A stretch of 60,444 bases of DNA from NCBI GenBank assembly GCA_025454475.1, contig JALOOJ010000002.1:1-60444 (forward strand), given 5' to 3'. The notes below the pieces were generated by a model. The model saw only the letters and a program-made list of their open reading frames with translations, did no database searches and had not been told where the DNA came from. Each line of letters opens with the position of its first letter. Position 1 is the stretch's first letter. The stretch is from Anaerolineae bacterium (lineage in GTDB: Bacteria > Chloroflexota > Anaerolineae > B4-G1 > SLSP01). Below, piece after piece: positions 25,091-34,888 of this stretch. A program made the translations under genes and the position numbers.

Positions 25091-25999
25091 ATGAAACTGG
25101 ACTATGGGCAGTTGCTCAGGCGAGCGTGGGACATCATCTGGGCGCACAAGTTCCTGATCTTGCTCGGCGTGCTCGTCGCGCTCACCAACGGGGGAAACGC
25201 GTCTGGGACCGGTTACCGGTTCAACGGAAGGGACTTTGACTTCGACCAGACGATGCCGCGAGAGTTCGAGGGTATCCCCGAGATGCCGGATCTGCAAGGA
25301 ATTCCACGCGACTGGGGTATCCCGATAGCAGTTGGTGGCGCGCTTCTAGTGGTCATCATTGTGCTTGCCATCCTTCTCGGCCTCGTCCTCTGGGTGGTCG
25401 CCACCCTGGCGCGGGGCGGGCTGATCTCTGGCGTCGACACGATCGCCGCAGGCGGCTCCTCAAGCTTCTCGCAGGCGTTTTCCGCGGGCCTACAGAAGGG
25501 CTGGCGGCTCCTGGGTATCGGCATCCTGCCAGGAATCCCTGGCCTCATCATACTCCTTGCCGGCCTTGGTGTTGTCGGTTTTTCCCTCGGACTGACCCAG
25601 TTCCTCGACGTAGGCTGGCGTTCCCTCGGGACAGGCGCTTTGGTGCTCATCGGTGGCCTGGTATGCATCGTAGCGCCTATTGCGCTCCTGCTGGGGCTGT
25701 TGCGCACCTTTGCCGAACGCGCCTGTATGCTGGAGGATCTGGGGGTCTTCGCTTCCTACAAGCGGGGATGGCAAGTTCTGAGCAGCAACATAGGGCCAGT
25801 CGTCATCCTGTTCCTGATCCAGATCGGGATCACCATCGCCTTAGGGCTGCTGGGCGCGCTGCCGGGTGTGCTGATGGCGCTCTGTTGCATCCTCTGGCCT
25901 GTGCTGCTGGTAATTCAGGGAGCAATCTCAGCGTACTTCTCGACGCTTTGGACACTTGCGTGGTCCGAGTGGACCACACCAGCTGAGGGCACCGCATAG
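25091..25999 (+). CDS. Polytopic membrane protein, uncharacterised
   Basis: A 302-residue membrane protein. A first hydrophobic helix (KFLILLGVLVAL) is followed by a roughly 50-residue polar loop rich in Asp, Glu and Pro and then about five hydrophobic segments. The amphipathic linkers RGGLISGVDTIAAGGSSSF and FAERACMLEDLGVFASYKRGWQVL resemble the repeating 'glycerophosphodiesterase membrane domain'/DUF975-like family, which is the best guess. The start follows ACGGAGG. No partner gene suggests a role. Confidence 0.7.
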   Translation: MKLDYGQLLRRAWDIIWAHKFLILLGVLVALTNGGNASGTGYRFNGRDFDFDQTMPREFEGIPEMPDLQGIPRDWGIPIAVGGALLVVIIVLAILLGLVLWVVATLARGGLISGVDTIAAGGSSSFSQAFSAGLQKGWRLLGIGILPGIPGLIILLAGLGVVGFSLGLTQFLDVGWRSLGTGALVLIGGLVCIVAPIALLLGLLRTFAERACMLEDLGVFASYKRGWQVLSSNIGPVVILFLIQIGITIALGLLGALPGVLMALCCILWPVLLVIQGAISAYFSTLWTLAWSEWTTPAEGTA

Positions 26000-26038
26000 T
26001 GAATCACCTGGGCAAGGGCCGACCCTGGTGATCCGCAG

Positions 26039-26887
26039 CTATCGCACAAGCAGGACCGGCAGATCGGTCTCTTCGATAAGAGTCAGAATCGCTTCGCCGT
26101 CGGATGTAAGGAGTCTTGCCGGAAGCACTAGAGTTCCCGGACCAGTGGTACGCACTGCTCGCATCAGATCGGGTACTGAAGTCAGCACTTGGTACTGCCG
26201 GATCACATCATAGGGATGAAGCTGCGCCGCGGCGCGCTCCTTCATCCCCTCGACTTGATCAACCTGATGCGCGAGCAAGAGCACGCGCAACGGCTGAGCG
26301 AGCCGCTCTACCAGAGCTGCGGCGATGCCTAGCGCGTGCTCGCTCAGAACAGAGCCATCATACACGGCGTGTATCGGCGGAGAGATCCGCTCCCCCTCGC
26401 GTAGAACCATGGTCACGCCCGGCGCGCTGTCACTGCACGCCGCGCGTGCCGTGGAGCCGAGCTGCCGGCGGCGAATCTGCGACCATCCCGCCCGTCCCAC
26501 GATCAGCACATCGGCCTCCTGAGCAGCGCTGTGGATCTCCGACCCGACATTCCCCCGCGCCACGCGAAAAGTGCCCTGCACCGTTCCACGATCAGCCAGC
26601 AGCCGAAAGGACTCCTCGATTCGGCGTGAGCGGGCCCGCAGCTTACGCTCCATCCGAGTGCGCTCCATCGCGCGTCGCAACGCCGAGTACTGACCCACTT
26701 CGTGGGTGAAGGGCAGTTCGGCAGCCCGCAGAACATTCGCGTCTTCGACAAAAAGCGCAAGCAGCTCCGCCTGGAAACGCGACGCCATATCGACAGCCGC
26801 CTCAAGCGCCGCGTGGCTATGTGGCGAAGCATCCACCGCCACAACAATCCGCCGAATCGTCAGAAGCGGTACCTTGGGCTCACTCAC
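26039..26887 (-). CDS. Universal stress protein (UspA-like), two-domain
   Basis: About 282 residues. The N-terminal UspA domain begins IRRIVVAVDASPHSHAALEAAVDMA and continues ADVLIVGRAGWSQIRRRQLGSTARA, which is a modified G-x2-G-x9-G-[ST] nucleotide loop. The second half repeats the fold less clearly (PPIHAVYDGSVLSEHALGIAAALV). The GTG at 26887 follows GGGGAGGAGAAGG and overlaps the preceding protease gene's stop by 8 bases, so the two are coupled. Longer upstream starts are Arg-rich and overlap the protease frame. A stress role alongside the protease is plausible. Confidence 0.8.
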   Translation of the reverse strand: MSEPKVPLLTIRRIVVAVDASPHSHAALEAAVDMASRFQAELLALFVEDANVLRAAELPFTHEVGQYSALRRAMERTRMERKLRARSRRIEESFRLLADRGTVQGTFRVARGNVGSEIHSAAQEADVLIVGRAGWSQIRRRQLGSTARAACSDSAPGVTMVLREGERISPPIHAVYDGSVLSEHALGIAAALVERLAQPLRVLLLAHQVDQVEGMKERAAAQLHPYDVIRQYQVLTSVPDLMRAVRTTGPGTLVLPARLLTSDGEAILTLIEETDLPVLLVR

Positions 26888-29300
26888 CCTTCTCCTCCCC
26901 AGCAGCCTTGTCCGCCCGCGGTTCCCCAGCCAGCGTCTTGAGACGCGCCTGCACCTTCTGGTTGATCGTCCCCTCAGCGTAGGCGCCCTCCGCATCAGGC
27001 TCACCTGCTGGCAGCCCGGTCAGGATCTCGATGCCCTGATCCACGTGCCCAACGGCATAGATGTGAAACCGCTCCGCAGCCACTGCCTCCACGACATCCT
27101 GGCGTAGCATCAGGTTTATGACGTTGGAAGCAGGGATCAGAACTCCCTGGTCACCTGTCAGCCCTCGCGCCCGGCAGATGTCAAAGAACCCCTCGATCTT
27201 CTCATTGACGCCGCCAATTGCCTGGACCTCGCCTTTTTGGCTCACCGACCCGGTTACTGCAAGCGACTGCTTGATCGGCACGCCCGAGATCGCCGACAGA
27301 AGCGCATAGAGCTCGGCCGAAGAGGCACTGTCCCCATCGATTCCGCCGTAGGACTGCTCAAACACCAAACTCGCCGAGAGCGACAACGGCGCCTCAGCGG
27401 CATAGCGCCCGGAAAGAAACCCGGTCAGGATCAGCACGCCCTTGGAATGCAGGGGCCCGCCCAGATCGACCTCGCGCTCGATATCAACCACCTTGCCCTT
27501 GCCCGCGTTGATCCGCGCCGTAATGCGCGCGGGCTGACCGAAGGCGAAGTTGCCCAGCATCGCCACAGAGAGCCCATTGATCTGCCCGACCTCAGAGCCA
27601 TTCGTATCGATGACAACCGTCCCGCGAAGGATCGCCTCTTGGACACGTTCCCGAACACGGTCCATACGAAAAATCCAGGAATCGATCGCACGCTGTACAT
27701 CAGCGGACGTGACCGCTCGGTGATCCGACTGACGCGCCCAGTGCTCCGCCTCCAGCATCAGGTCCTTGAGCTCTTGGGTCTGGGCGGAGAGTTTCCCCGA
27801 ATCGCCGCTGATACGCGCCCCATGCTCCAGGAGCCGCTCGACCGCGCTGCGATCGAAGGGCAAGAGCTTCTCCTGCCGCGCCAGCGTCGCGATCAGACGT
27901 GCATACAGCCTCTGAGTCTCTGTGTCTCGCGGGATCACGTCGCCGAAGTCAGCCATGACCTTGAACAACTCAGCGAACTCCGGATCCATCGACCAAAGCA
28001 GATAGTAGAGCCGGGAATCGCCAATGAGCGCCACCCTGACCTGTAGCGGGATGCGCTCGGGCTCAAGCGACACCGTGCTGATCAGCCCCAGGTGCTGCCC
28101 AAGCGGCTCGACGGCGATTTGCTGGCTGAGCAGCGCCCGCTTGAGCCCCTCCCAAGCCTGAGGCTGCATCAACAGCTTGGCCGCATCGACCATCAGGTAA
28201 CCCCCGTTTGCCCGATGCAGCGCACCAGCCTTGATCAGCGTGAAATCGGTCACCAGTGCGCCCATCTGGGCCCGATGCTCAATCCGCCCGATCATGTTCG
28301 CGTACGTCGGGTTGTCTTCGTAGATCACTGGCGCGCCCTCAGCGCCGCTGCGATCCACCAACACGTTGACGCCATAGCGCAGAAAGAACTGCCCCGGCGA
28401 CTGCCGTTGCATCACCCCTAACACCTCAGGGGCACCACCCTCCGGCTGCGGCAGGAACAGCTCGGCATTTTGCACGATGTCGTTCCGAACAGCATCGAGG
28501 TGCGCGACCACTTTCGTATGGTCCGCATACTTCCGGCGCAGCTCATCGATCAGAACCCCCACCGCGAGATTGGCCATCTCGCGGCTCAGCTCATTCAGCT
28601 GGTCGCGCATTTCGCGCTGCCACCCCGGCATCTGACCCAGGATGCGCTCAAGCTCCTTCTGCAAGGCCTCCACCTTCTCCTGCAGCGCCTTCTGTGTCTC
28701 CTCGGGCAGCTTCTGTATTTCGTCAGGGGAGAGTACCTCGCCTTCGCGCACCGGCGCTACCGCCACGCCACCGGGCGTGCGGATCAGGGCGAGGCCCTCG
28801 CCGCGAGCGCGCTGCTGCAGCAGCTCAAACGCATCCGACTGACGATCGCGGAACTCCTCATTGACCGACTGACGCCGCGATTGATATTCCTCGCTATCAA
28901 ACGCCGCCGACAGCGCCGCGCGCGCCTCCTGAACGAGGGCCTCCATATCCCTGCGGAACACGGCGCCGCTGCCCGCGGGCAGCGCAATAGCGACAGGCCG
29001 ATGCTCCTCGACGAGGTTGTGCACATAGCACCAGTCCGACGGCGTCGACTCGCTGCGGGCCTGTGCCTCGAAGTGTAACCGCACGAGGTCGCGCTTGTCC
29101 AACCCCTCCGGGCCTGCCGCATAAATGTTGAACCCTGTGCTCCTGATCCCGGTGCCAAACCGGATCGCGTCGACAGCGCGGGGTTGACCGACCACTTCGT
29201 CTAGGTCTGCGAGGTCATCGGTGGTGGTGAAACCGATGTCTGAGAGGTTAGTGCTTCGATAGAGCTGCGCTGGCTGAAGGCGATAGGTGTTGGCTCCCAT
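26880..29300 (-). CDS. Lon-like ATP-dependent protease family (LonH/YcbZ type)
   Basis: An 806-residue protein of the AAA_32/Lon_C architecture. The N-terminal half has the degenerate Walker A position GPEGLDKRD instead of GxxGxGK, as in E. coli YcbZ. A central helical region with coiled-coil character (EKVEALQKELERILGQ) precedes the AAA lid. The C-terminal proteolytic domain has the serine in GGIDGDSASSAEL and the lysine in GGVNEKIEGF, the Lon catalytic dyad. So the protease site is intact while ATP binding is altered. The ATG at 29300 follows GGAGGAGG; an earlier ATG at 29351 lacks one. It is co-transcribed with a UspA-like gene. Confidence 0.9.
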   Translation of the reverse strand: MGANTYRLQPAQLYRSTNLSDIGFTTTDDLADLDEVVGQPRAVDAIRFGTGIRSTGFNIYAAGPEGLDKRDLVRLHFEAQARSESTPSDWCYVHNLVEEHRPVAIALPAGSGAVFRRDMEALVQEARAALSAAFDSEEYQSRRQSVNEEFRDRQSDAFELLQQRARGEGLALIRTPGGVAVAPVREGEVLSPDEIQKLPEETQKALQEKVEALQKELERILGQMPGWQREMRDQLNELSREMANLAVGVLIDELRRKYADHTKVVAHLDAVRNDIVQNAELFLPQPEGGAPEVLGVMQRQSPGQFFLRYGVNVLVDRSGAEGAPVIYEDNPTYANMIGRIEHRAQMGALVTDFTLIKAGALHRANGGYLMVDAAKLLMQPQAWEGLKRALLSQQIAVEPLGQHLGLISTVSLEPERIPLQVRVALIGDSRLYYLLWSMDPEFAELFKVMADFGDVIPRDTETQRLYARLIATLARQEKLLPFDRSAVERLLEHGARISGDSGKLSAQTQELKDLMLEAEHWARQSDHRAVTSADVQRAIDSWIFRMDRVRERVQEAILRGTVVIDTNGSEVGQINGLSVAMLGNFAFGQPARITARINAGKGKVVDIEREVDLGGPLHSKGVLILTGFLSGRYAAEAPLSLSASLVFEQSYGGIDGDSASSAELYALLSAISGVPIKQSLAVTGSVSQKGEVQAIGGVNEKIEGFFDICRARGLTGDQGVLIPASNVINLMLRQDVVEAVAAERFHIYAVGHVDQGIEILTGLPAGEPDAEGAYAEGTINQKVQARLKTLAGEPRADKAAGEEKGE

Positions 29301-29359
29301 AGCCGCGTGCCTCCTCCTGGACTGGAGATGATGGTGTCGCTTCTGGTGCAAGTAGGCTT

Positions 29360-29386
29360 AGTCTAGCATAAACTGCCACAGGTCAA
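29360..29386 (-). promoter_or_regulatory. Putative promoter for the Lon-like gene
   Basis: On the minus strand, TTGACC (complement of 29381-29386) and TAGACT (complement of 29360-29365) are 15 bases apart, with TGC before the -10 (extended type). It is 60 bases before the start. Confidence 0.4.
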
Positions 29387-29506
29387 CGGATGCCCAGGCC
29401 CAAGGGCCACACCGGCTCTGCTACGAGTCCTTGACCAGTGCTGAGGCCGTAGGATAATCCACCTTCAGACTGACACGTGCCCAGTGCCCGCCCAAGGAGC
29501 GCTCTG

Positions 29507-30430
29507 GTGAAACGGCTCGATCCGCTGCGTCATAGGCTCCGCCCGCTATACCACCGTGCGGACGCCCGAAGCCAAGGGATCCTTGGCATCTTGAGATCTG
29601 CTATCCAGCGCTATGGCGAGGGTCAAGCCTCACAGGCTGCAGCTGGTCTGGCCTACTACATCTTCTTCTCGCTGTTTCCCCTGCTCCTGATCTTGGTGAC
29701 CGTTGCGACGTATGTTTTGGAACTCAACAGCGACGAGGCCTTCAGCCAGGCGGTCGGCTTCATCACGCAGGCGATTCCAGTCTCGCATGATCTCATCGCC
29801 AACAACCTGAAGACCGTCCTCGACCTCCGCGGAGCGGTCGGGCTGGTGAGCCTCGTCGGCACCCTCTGGTCCGCATCCAGCGCCTTCACCATCCTTGATC
29901 ACAACATCAACCTGGCCTGGCCTAACAATCACAGCCGTGGCTATGTGCACAAGCGCCTTGTCGCCTTCGGCATAGTTGGCGTGCTCGTGCTGTTGCTATT
30001 GCTATCGCTCGCCTCCTCAGCGATAGCGAGCATCATCCCAAGGCTGTTCCTGCCGGATCCCCGTCTTCAGGTACTCGAATCGTTCGTCTGGTCGGTTCTT
30101 TTCTCGCGTGTCGTTCCACTGCTCTTCAGCGCACTGCTGTTCGTAGCGCTCTACCGCTGGGTCCCCACCGCCAAAGTAAGCTGGCGCGCCGGCCTCTGGG
30201 GGGGGAGCATCGCGGCGACGGCGTGGGAGGCGGCCAAGGCCGGTGTCACATGGTTCCTGAGCAGTGGACTAACGAACTACCTCCTGGTCTACGGATCTCT
30301 AGCCAGTGTCGTCGTGCTGCTGCTCTGGATCTATATCAGCGCGTCAATCACGCTATTCGGAGCGCATCTCACTGCGGCCATCGATCGACGCCCCATACGA
30401 CAGAAAGCCACCGACACCAACGCAATATGA
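29507..30430 (+). CDS. YihY/BrkB family membrane protein
   Basis: A 307-residue polytopic protein of the YihY family. The conserved block QAAAGLAYYIFFSLFPLLLILVTVA is followed by GTLWSASSAFTILDHNINLAW and by YRWVPTAKVSWR; about six hydrophobic helices are visible. The family was once called ribonuclease BN but is a membrane protein of unknown function. The GTG at 29507 is preceded by AAGGAG at 7 bases; an upstream GTG at 29477 lacks one. It diverges from the Lon-like gene. A hairpin follows. Confidence 0.88.
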   Translation: MKRLDPLRHRLRPLYHRADARSQGILGILRSAIQRYGEGQASQAAAGLAYYIFFSLFPLLLILVTVATYVLELNSDEAFSQAVGFITQAIPVSHDLIANNLKTVLDLRGAVGLVSLVGTLWSASSAFTILDHNINLAWPNNHSRGYVHKRLVAFGIVGVLVLLLLLSLASSAIASIIPRLFLPDPRLQVLESFVWSVLFSRVVPLLFSALLFVALYRWVPTAKVSWRAGLWGGSIAATAWEAAKAGVTWFLSSGLTNYLLVYGSLASVVVLLLWIYISASITLFGAHLTAAIDRRPIRQKATDTNAI

Positions 30431-30446
30431 AACCGCCCCAAAGAGG

Positions 30447-30473
30447 CCGGGCTCCCTTTCGAGAGCCCGGTTT
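30447..30473 (+). terminator. Terminator-like hairpin after the YihY-type gene
   Basis: CCGGGCTC (30447-30454) pairs with GAGCCCGG (30463-30470), followed by TTT. It is a short intrinsic terminator candidate. Confidence 0.6.
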
Positions 30474-30666
30474 GGTGTGAAGGATGCCTCGCAATTGGAT
30501 GGCGGGTACCAACTGCAAGAACGAGGGAAAACCTTCACTGTACTATTCGGACGCCCAAACTGCCGGAAATCTTACCCCTGCTACCATACTTTCCAGTTCG
30601 AATGCAGTCGCTGGGTGCATTTCTGTTGTACAATGACGTAAGGTCGTTTCAGTGAAAGGAGCCACC

Positions 30667-30963
30667 ATGAGTGACGGGAAACTGCGCACTGAGGAGTTTC
30701 GAGTAAGCGGCGAGAGGATGATCACTAAGGTCAAGGAACTACTGAAACAGGGCAACGTCCGCCGCATCGTCATCCAGAACGAAGATGGACGGCCCCTGAT
30801 CGACCTGCCGCTCACCTGGGGGGTAGTGGGGACAATCGTGGCGCCCCAGTTAGCTGCGCTGGGCGCGATTGCAGCCCTGATTACCCGCGGAACGATTCTG
30901 GTCGAGAAAGTCGGCGGCTCTGAGGTGGAGGACGCGACGCCTGCAGAGCCTGAATCGGCCTAA
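30667..30963 (+). CDS. DUF4342 domain protein
   Basis: A 98-residue protein. The N-terminal part EEFRVSGERMITKVKELLKQGNVRRIVIQNEDG is the DUF4342 core; a hydrophobic segment (LTWGVVGTIVAPQLAALGAIAALI) follows and the tail is acidic. The family is small, often encoded in Gram-positive and Chloroflexota genomes, function unknown. The ATG at 30667 has AAAGGAG at 6 bases; the ATG at 30652 is too far from it. Confidence 0.85.
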   Translation: MSDGKLRTEEFRVSGERMITKVKELLKQGNVRRIVIQNEDGRPLIDLPLTWGVVGTIVAPQLAALGAIAALITRGTILVEKVGGSEVEDATPAEPESA

Positions 30964-30972
30964 CCCGAGAAC

Positions 30973-31010
30973 CACAGAGGTGCGGAGCTCGTTGTCTCCG
31001 CGCCTCTGTG
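30973..31010. terminator. Bidirectional hairpin between convergent DUF4342 and DUF4332 genes
   Basis: CACAGAGG-T-GCGGAG (30973-30987) pairs with CTCCGC-G-CCTCTGTG (30996-31010), a 15-bp stem with one T-G pair. No T-run follows, so it may end transcription from both sides weakly. Confidence 0.6.
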
Positions 31011-31047
31011 TACCCTTCAGAATACCTACCCCGGCTTGGTATGGCCT

Positions 31048-31452
31048 CTAGTAGCTGACCTTCCTGGGAAGCTCCTTGGCGGCTGCTACCCAGCTCTCCA
31101 CCTGCGACTGAGCTGGCAGGCGGCGCACGAGATGCTTGGCCTCGTTGGTCTCCTTGAGTCTCGCATAGAGGTTCGCGCCGTTGCGCTGGGCCAATTCCGG
31201 CACCGTGTCTACGCCCGCGGCCTCCAGGAGATCCGAGTACTCCTCACCAATGCCCTTGACCCTGAACAAATCGACACGATTTACCCACTCCAGGATCAGT
31301 GTACTGGTTATGTCAGTCACCTCGGCCAGCTCCTTCCGGCCCTGCGGTGTCGCCCCGCGCTCCAGTAGATTCTCTATCGATGTGACTCCCGCGTCAGTCA
31401 GCTTCCGTGCATAGACGGGCCCAATACCCTCCACCGCGATCAACTTCGTCAT
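31048..31452 (-). CDS. DUF4332 helix-hairpin-helix protein
   Basis: A 134-residue protein with two helix-hairpin-helix-like units: IAVEGIGPVYARKLTDAGV at the N-terminus and FRVKGIGEEYSDLLEAAGV in the middle. DUF4332 proteins resemble the HhH modules of DNA-binding proteins and may bind nucleic acid nonspecifically. It lies downstream of gyrB on the same strand, 231 bases away, with a good AAGGGAGG before the ATG; whether it shares the gyrB message is unknown. Confidence 0.85.
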   Translation of the reverse strand: MTKLIAVEGIGPVYARKLTDAGVTSIENLLERGATPQGRKELAEVTDITSTLILEWVNRVDLFRVKGIGEEYSDLLEAAGVDTVPELAQRNGANLYARLKETNEAKHLVRRLPAQSQVESWVAAAKELPRKVSY

Positions 31453-31603
31453 ATCTACCCTCCCTTTCGCCTAAGAGTCTCACCCCACCAAAACGGGCAA
31501 TCCTCCACCGCTGCGAGGCCGGGACCCCAAACGCTCAGGTGCAGGAATGCAGGTCACACCACCATTGTAGGCAGCCGGACGAATGCCGCAAAAAGCCGAC
31601 CGC

Positions 31604-31616
31604 CGGTTCCGACCGC
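31604..31616. repeat. Single copy of the CGGTTCTGACCGC repeat family (intergenic)
   Basis: CGGTTCCGACCGC lies in the gap between gyrB and the DUF4332 gene, with one change from the commonest form. The rest of this gap (31453-31683) shows no gene. Confidence 0.6.
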
Positions 31617-31683
31617 ATGATCTGTGTAGCTGATCCCGCCGTCCTCAGGCACAGGTCGCGCAGATATCGCCCGGCTTGGGAGG

Positions 31684-33615
31684 CTACACGTCGAGGTTCT
31701 GCACCTCTAGCGCGTGCGACTGGATGAACTTCCGCCGTGGTGGGACCGCACTGCCCATCAGCATATCAAAGATGCGATCCGCTTCTGCGGCGTCCTCGAT
31801 CCGGACGCGTCGCAGCGTCCGTTTGTTGGGGTCCATCGTCGTCTCCCATAGTTGGTTGGGATTCATCTCGCCGAGGCCCTTGTATCGCTGCATTGATACC
31901 TTTCTCCCCTCGAGTTCGCGCAAGGTCCGCGCCAGGTCCGTCTCGGTGTAGAGGTACTGTTCATCGCGTCCGGCCTTGAGCAAGTAGAGCGGGGGCTGGG
32001 CAATGTAGAGATGTCCGGTCTCGATCAACCTCACCATGTAGCGGAAGAAAAACGTTAACAGCAACGTCGTGATATGCGCGCCATCGACATCGGCGTCGGT
32101 CATGATGATCACGCGGTCGTAGCGCAGGTTCTCGACACTGAACTGATCGCTGATCCCACAGCCCAAGGCTGAGATGATCGCCTGGATCTCGCGATTACTT
32201 AGGATCTTGTTGAGCCCGGCACGCTCGGTGTTGAGGATCTTCCCCCGCAGCGGCAGGATGGCCTGGAACTGCCTGTCGCGCCCTTGCTTAGCCGACCCAC
32301 CGGCCGAGTCACCCTCAACGATGAAGATCTCGCTGACGCTGGGATCGCGACTCGAACAGTCCGCCAACTTACCCGGCAGGGTCATACTCTCCAGCGCACT
32401 CTTGCGAATCACAAGGTCGCGTGCCTTACGGGCGGCTGCCCGCGCCTTCAGGGCTGTAAGACCCTTCTCCACAATGCGCCGTGCGGCCTTTGGATCGGTC
32501 TCGAAGAACTCAGAGATCGCATCGCTCGTCACCGTCTCAACGGCGAAGCGAACCTCGGGGTTCATCAGCTTCACCTTGGTCTGGCTCTCAAACTGCGGCT
32601 CGGCCACCTTGACACTGATGACAGCAGTTAGACCCTCGCGGACGTCATCGCCGCTAAGATTCGCGTCGCTGTCGCGCAGCACTGAGAGCTTGCGCCCGGC
32701 ATCGTTTATCGCTCGCGTGATCGCGGACCGGAAGCCGGTAAGGTGAGAGCCACCATCGATCGTGTTGATCGTGTTGGCGAAACAGAGCATCGTCTCGTTA
32801 TAGCTGTCGCTGTACTGGAACGCAACCTCAACAATGACGCCGTCGACCTCTTTCTCGATGTACAGAGGCTCGTGCAGCGCCTCGCGATTCCGATCGAGGT
32901 ACTTGACGAAGGACCGGATGCCTCCCTCAAAGTAAAAGGTCAGCCGGCGCTCCGGAACGACACGGCGATCGATCAGGTCGATCGTTACCCCCCGGGTCAC
33001 AAAGGCCATCTCGCGGAAACGTTGTGCCAACGTCTCGAAGCTATAGGACAGATCCGGCTCGGTGAAAATCCTGGTGTCAAAGCGAAAGGCCACTGTGGTT
33101 CCGGTATCGTCAGGGTCGCACGAGCCGATGACGTCGACGCCCGTGACCGGCTTGCCGCGCTCGAAACGCTGGCGGTAGACCTTACCATCGTCCGACCTGA
33201 CCGTTGCCTCCAGCCACTCCGATAGCGCATTCACAGCCGAGACGCCGACGCCGTGGAGGCCTCCCGACACCTTGTAGCCGCCGCCGTCGAACTTACCGCC
33301 GGCGTGCAGCGTACTCAGCACCAGCGTCAGCGCCGAGATACCCTTCTCGGCGTGGACTCCCACCGGGATGCCGCGTCCGTTATCGGCCACCGAGACGGTC
33401 AGATCGGGCTCGATCACAACACGGATGTGGTCGCAGGCCTCAGCCAGCGCCTCGTCGATCGAGTTGTCAACCACCTCGTAGACGAGGTGGTGCAGCGCGT
33501 GTACATCCGTGCCACCCACATACATACCGGGCCGACGGCGCACCGCCTCAAGGCCCTCCAGGACCTGGATGGTTGAGGCGTCATACTTCAATGTGTTAGT
33601 CGTTTTTACAGCCAT
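31684..33615 (-). CDS. gyrB: DNA gyrase subunit B
   Basis: A 643-residue GyrB of the shorter (non-proteobacterial) type. The GHKL ATPase domain has [24 protein letters not shown] and [13 protein letters not shown]; the TOPRIM domain has [20 protein letters not shown] and [12 protein letters not shown]; the C-terminus has [21 protein letters not shown]. It introduces negative supercoils with GyrA, which is not in the window. ParE is an alternative name, but the [14 protein letters not shown] end and the single copy favour GyrB. The ATG at 33615 has GAGG 15 bases upstream. Confidence 0.95.
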   Translation of the reverse strand: MAVKTTNTLKYDASTIQVLEGLEAVRRRPGMYVGGTDVHALHHLVYEVVDNSIDEALAEACDHIRVVIEPDLTVSVADNGRGIPVGVHAEKGISALTLVLSTLHAGGKFDGGGYKVSGGLHGVGVSAVNALSEWLEATVRSDDGKVYRQRFERGKPVTGVDVIGSCDPDDTGTTVAFRFDTRIFTEPDLSYSFETLAQRFREMAFVTRGVTIDLIDRRVVPERRLTFYFEGGIRSFVKYLDRNREALHEPLYIEKEVDGVIVEVAFQYSDSYNETMLCFANTINTIDGGSHLTGFRSAITRAINDAGRKLSVLRDSDANLSGDDVREGLTAVISVKVAEPQFESQTKVKLMNPEVRFAVETVTSDAISEFFETDPKAARRIVEKGLTALKARAAARKARDLVIRKSALESMTLPGKLADCSSRDPSVSEIFIVEGDSAGGSAKQGRDRQFQAILPLRGKILNTERAGLNKILSNREIQAIISALGCGISDQFSVENLRYDRVIIMTDADVDGAHITTLLLTFFFRYMVRLIETGHLYIAQPPLYLLKAGRDEQYLYTETDLARTLRELEGRKVSMQRYKGLGEMNPNQLWETTMDPNKRTLRRVRIEDAAEADRIFDMLMGSAVPPRRKFIQSHALEVQNLDV

Positions 33616-33683
33616 CGATAGTTACTGATACCTCACACAGCCCCACTCACAGGCCCCAACAACCTGACGATGCCAGGGCGCGA

Positions 33684-34724
33684 TCACTCACCAATCAGCG
33701 GGTGGGCTTTGGCCTCTTTGAGCCGCGTCGCATAGATCCTCTTGATCACCTCAAGATACTGCAGCCGTTCCTGGTAGAAGACCATCAGTGCCGCAGTCAA
33801 TGCCGTGCTCACGAAGGCATGCCCCACCAACCCCACAACCGTCGTCCAGGAATCGGGTTTGGGCAGCATCCAGACCACACGCAGGCCCTGAGAGATCACC
33901 CCTATCAGCCCAAACAGCAGTATCACATGAAGGAAATCGCTTCGCGTAAGGAGCAAGCTCTCCTTGAGCGCTTGGGCGATACCCCGGCGCAGCTGCACGA
34001 TCGCCGGGATCGCGAACACAAGGTGCAGTGCCACAAACAACACGATCGAAGAGGCCAACGTCAGAACCAGCCCCGCGAGCGTGAGGCTAACAAGCGAAAT
34101 CAGGCTAGCGAGAAATGACAGCGCCATCGCAAAGGAGAGCAGCACGGCGAGGATCAAGCTCCCCACCTTGAGCAACTGTCCCCAGAGCACCCATATTGTG
34201 GACGGACCAGGCAAGGACGACTCGGTCTCCGTGATAACCCGACGACCGATTGAGCCGAGGAAATGCGCGCCTAATCCCAGGCCAAACAACCCCAATGCCA
34301 GCGCCATCACGGTGAAGACCAGTAATGAGGTGATCTCGATCGCAATCTGGCCACCCAACGGGTTCAGCGCCGTCAACCGTGCCGGCATCAGAGCGGGCAC
34401 TCCGAGAAGCGGCGCCGGATTGAGCAGCGTGAACAGGTTGAAGTTCGCGCTGAGCTCATCGAGGATCTGGCCTAGCAGTGTGTAAGCGTCACCAACCTCA
34501 GGCACCGCGGCACTCGTCGCACTCCACTGCACAAAGAAGGCCTTGATCTCCTGCAGGATAGGTGCGACTGACAACCTGGGGCCGAGCCAGAGAAACAAGT
34601 CTAGGAGGACGGGAGGAACGGCGAGCCACGGTGCGCGAGCGACGGTCTCAAATCCCGTCGTGATACAGGCCAATGACCCCATAGGGCGCCGCGTTTCCTC
34701 CGGGGGTTCACGTACCTGGCTCAT
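33684..34724 (-). CDS. Polytopic membrane protein, uncharacterised
   Basis: A 346-residue membrane protein with about seven hydrophobic segments (for example LLVFTVMALALGLFGLGLGAH and LAGLVLTLASSIVLFVALHLV) joined by short polar loops. The motif RGIAQALKESLLLTRSDFLHVILLF resembles the amphipathic links of DUF975-like or YihY-like proteins. No known family is certain. It lies 69 bases upstream of gyrB on the same strand. The ATG at 34724 has only a weak G-rich ribosome-binding site. Confidence 0.7.
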   Translation of the reverse strand: MSQVREPPEETRRPMGSLACITTGFETVARAPWLAVPPVLLDLFLWLGPRLSVAPILQEIKAFFVQWSATSAAVPEVGDAYTLLGQILDELSANFNLFTLLNPAPLLGVPALMPARLTALNPLGGQIAIEITSLLVFTVMALALGLFGLGLGAHFLGSIGRRVITETESSLPGPSTIWVLWGQLLKVGSLILAVLLSFAMALSFLASLISLVSLTLAGLVLTLASSIVLFVALHLVFAIPAIVQLRRGIAQALKESLLLTRSDFLHVILLFGLIGVISQGLRVVWMLPKPDSWTTVVGLVGHAFVSTALTAALMVFYQERLQYLEVIKRIYATRLKEAKAHPLIGE

Positions 34725-34779
34725 CCCGTAATTCTACCACAACGGACCGGAAAGGCGAGCCTTCCGCGGACCGCGGGCG

Positions 34780-34863
34780 ATCGCAGACGGCCTTCAGGCT
34801 ATCGCAGATGGCCTTCAGGCTATCGCAGATGGCCTTCAGGCTATCGCAGATGGCCTTCAGGCT
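34780..34863. repeat. Four tandem 21-bp repeats (intergenic)
   Basis: Units at 34780-34800, 34801-34821, 34822-34842 and 34843-34863 start ATCGCAGATGGCC and end TTCAGGCT; the first differs at one base. Each unit contains GCCTTCAGGC, a small inverted repeat. The array lies between the membrane-protein start and the lipoprotein stop, with no spacer variation, so it is not CRISPR. Confidence 0.95.
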
Positions 34864-34888
34864 ACTCGCCCGCTCTTCCTCAGGACGC

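Noticed and set aside
34780..34863. Tandem 21-bp array as a CRISPR array
   Set aside because: The units are directly adjacent with no variable spacers and no cas genes occur in the window.
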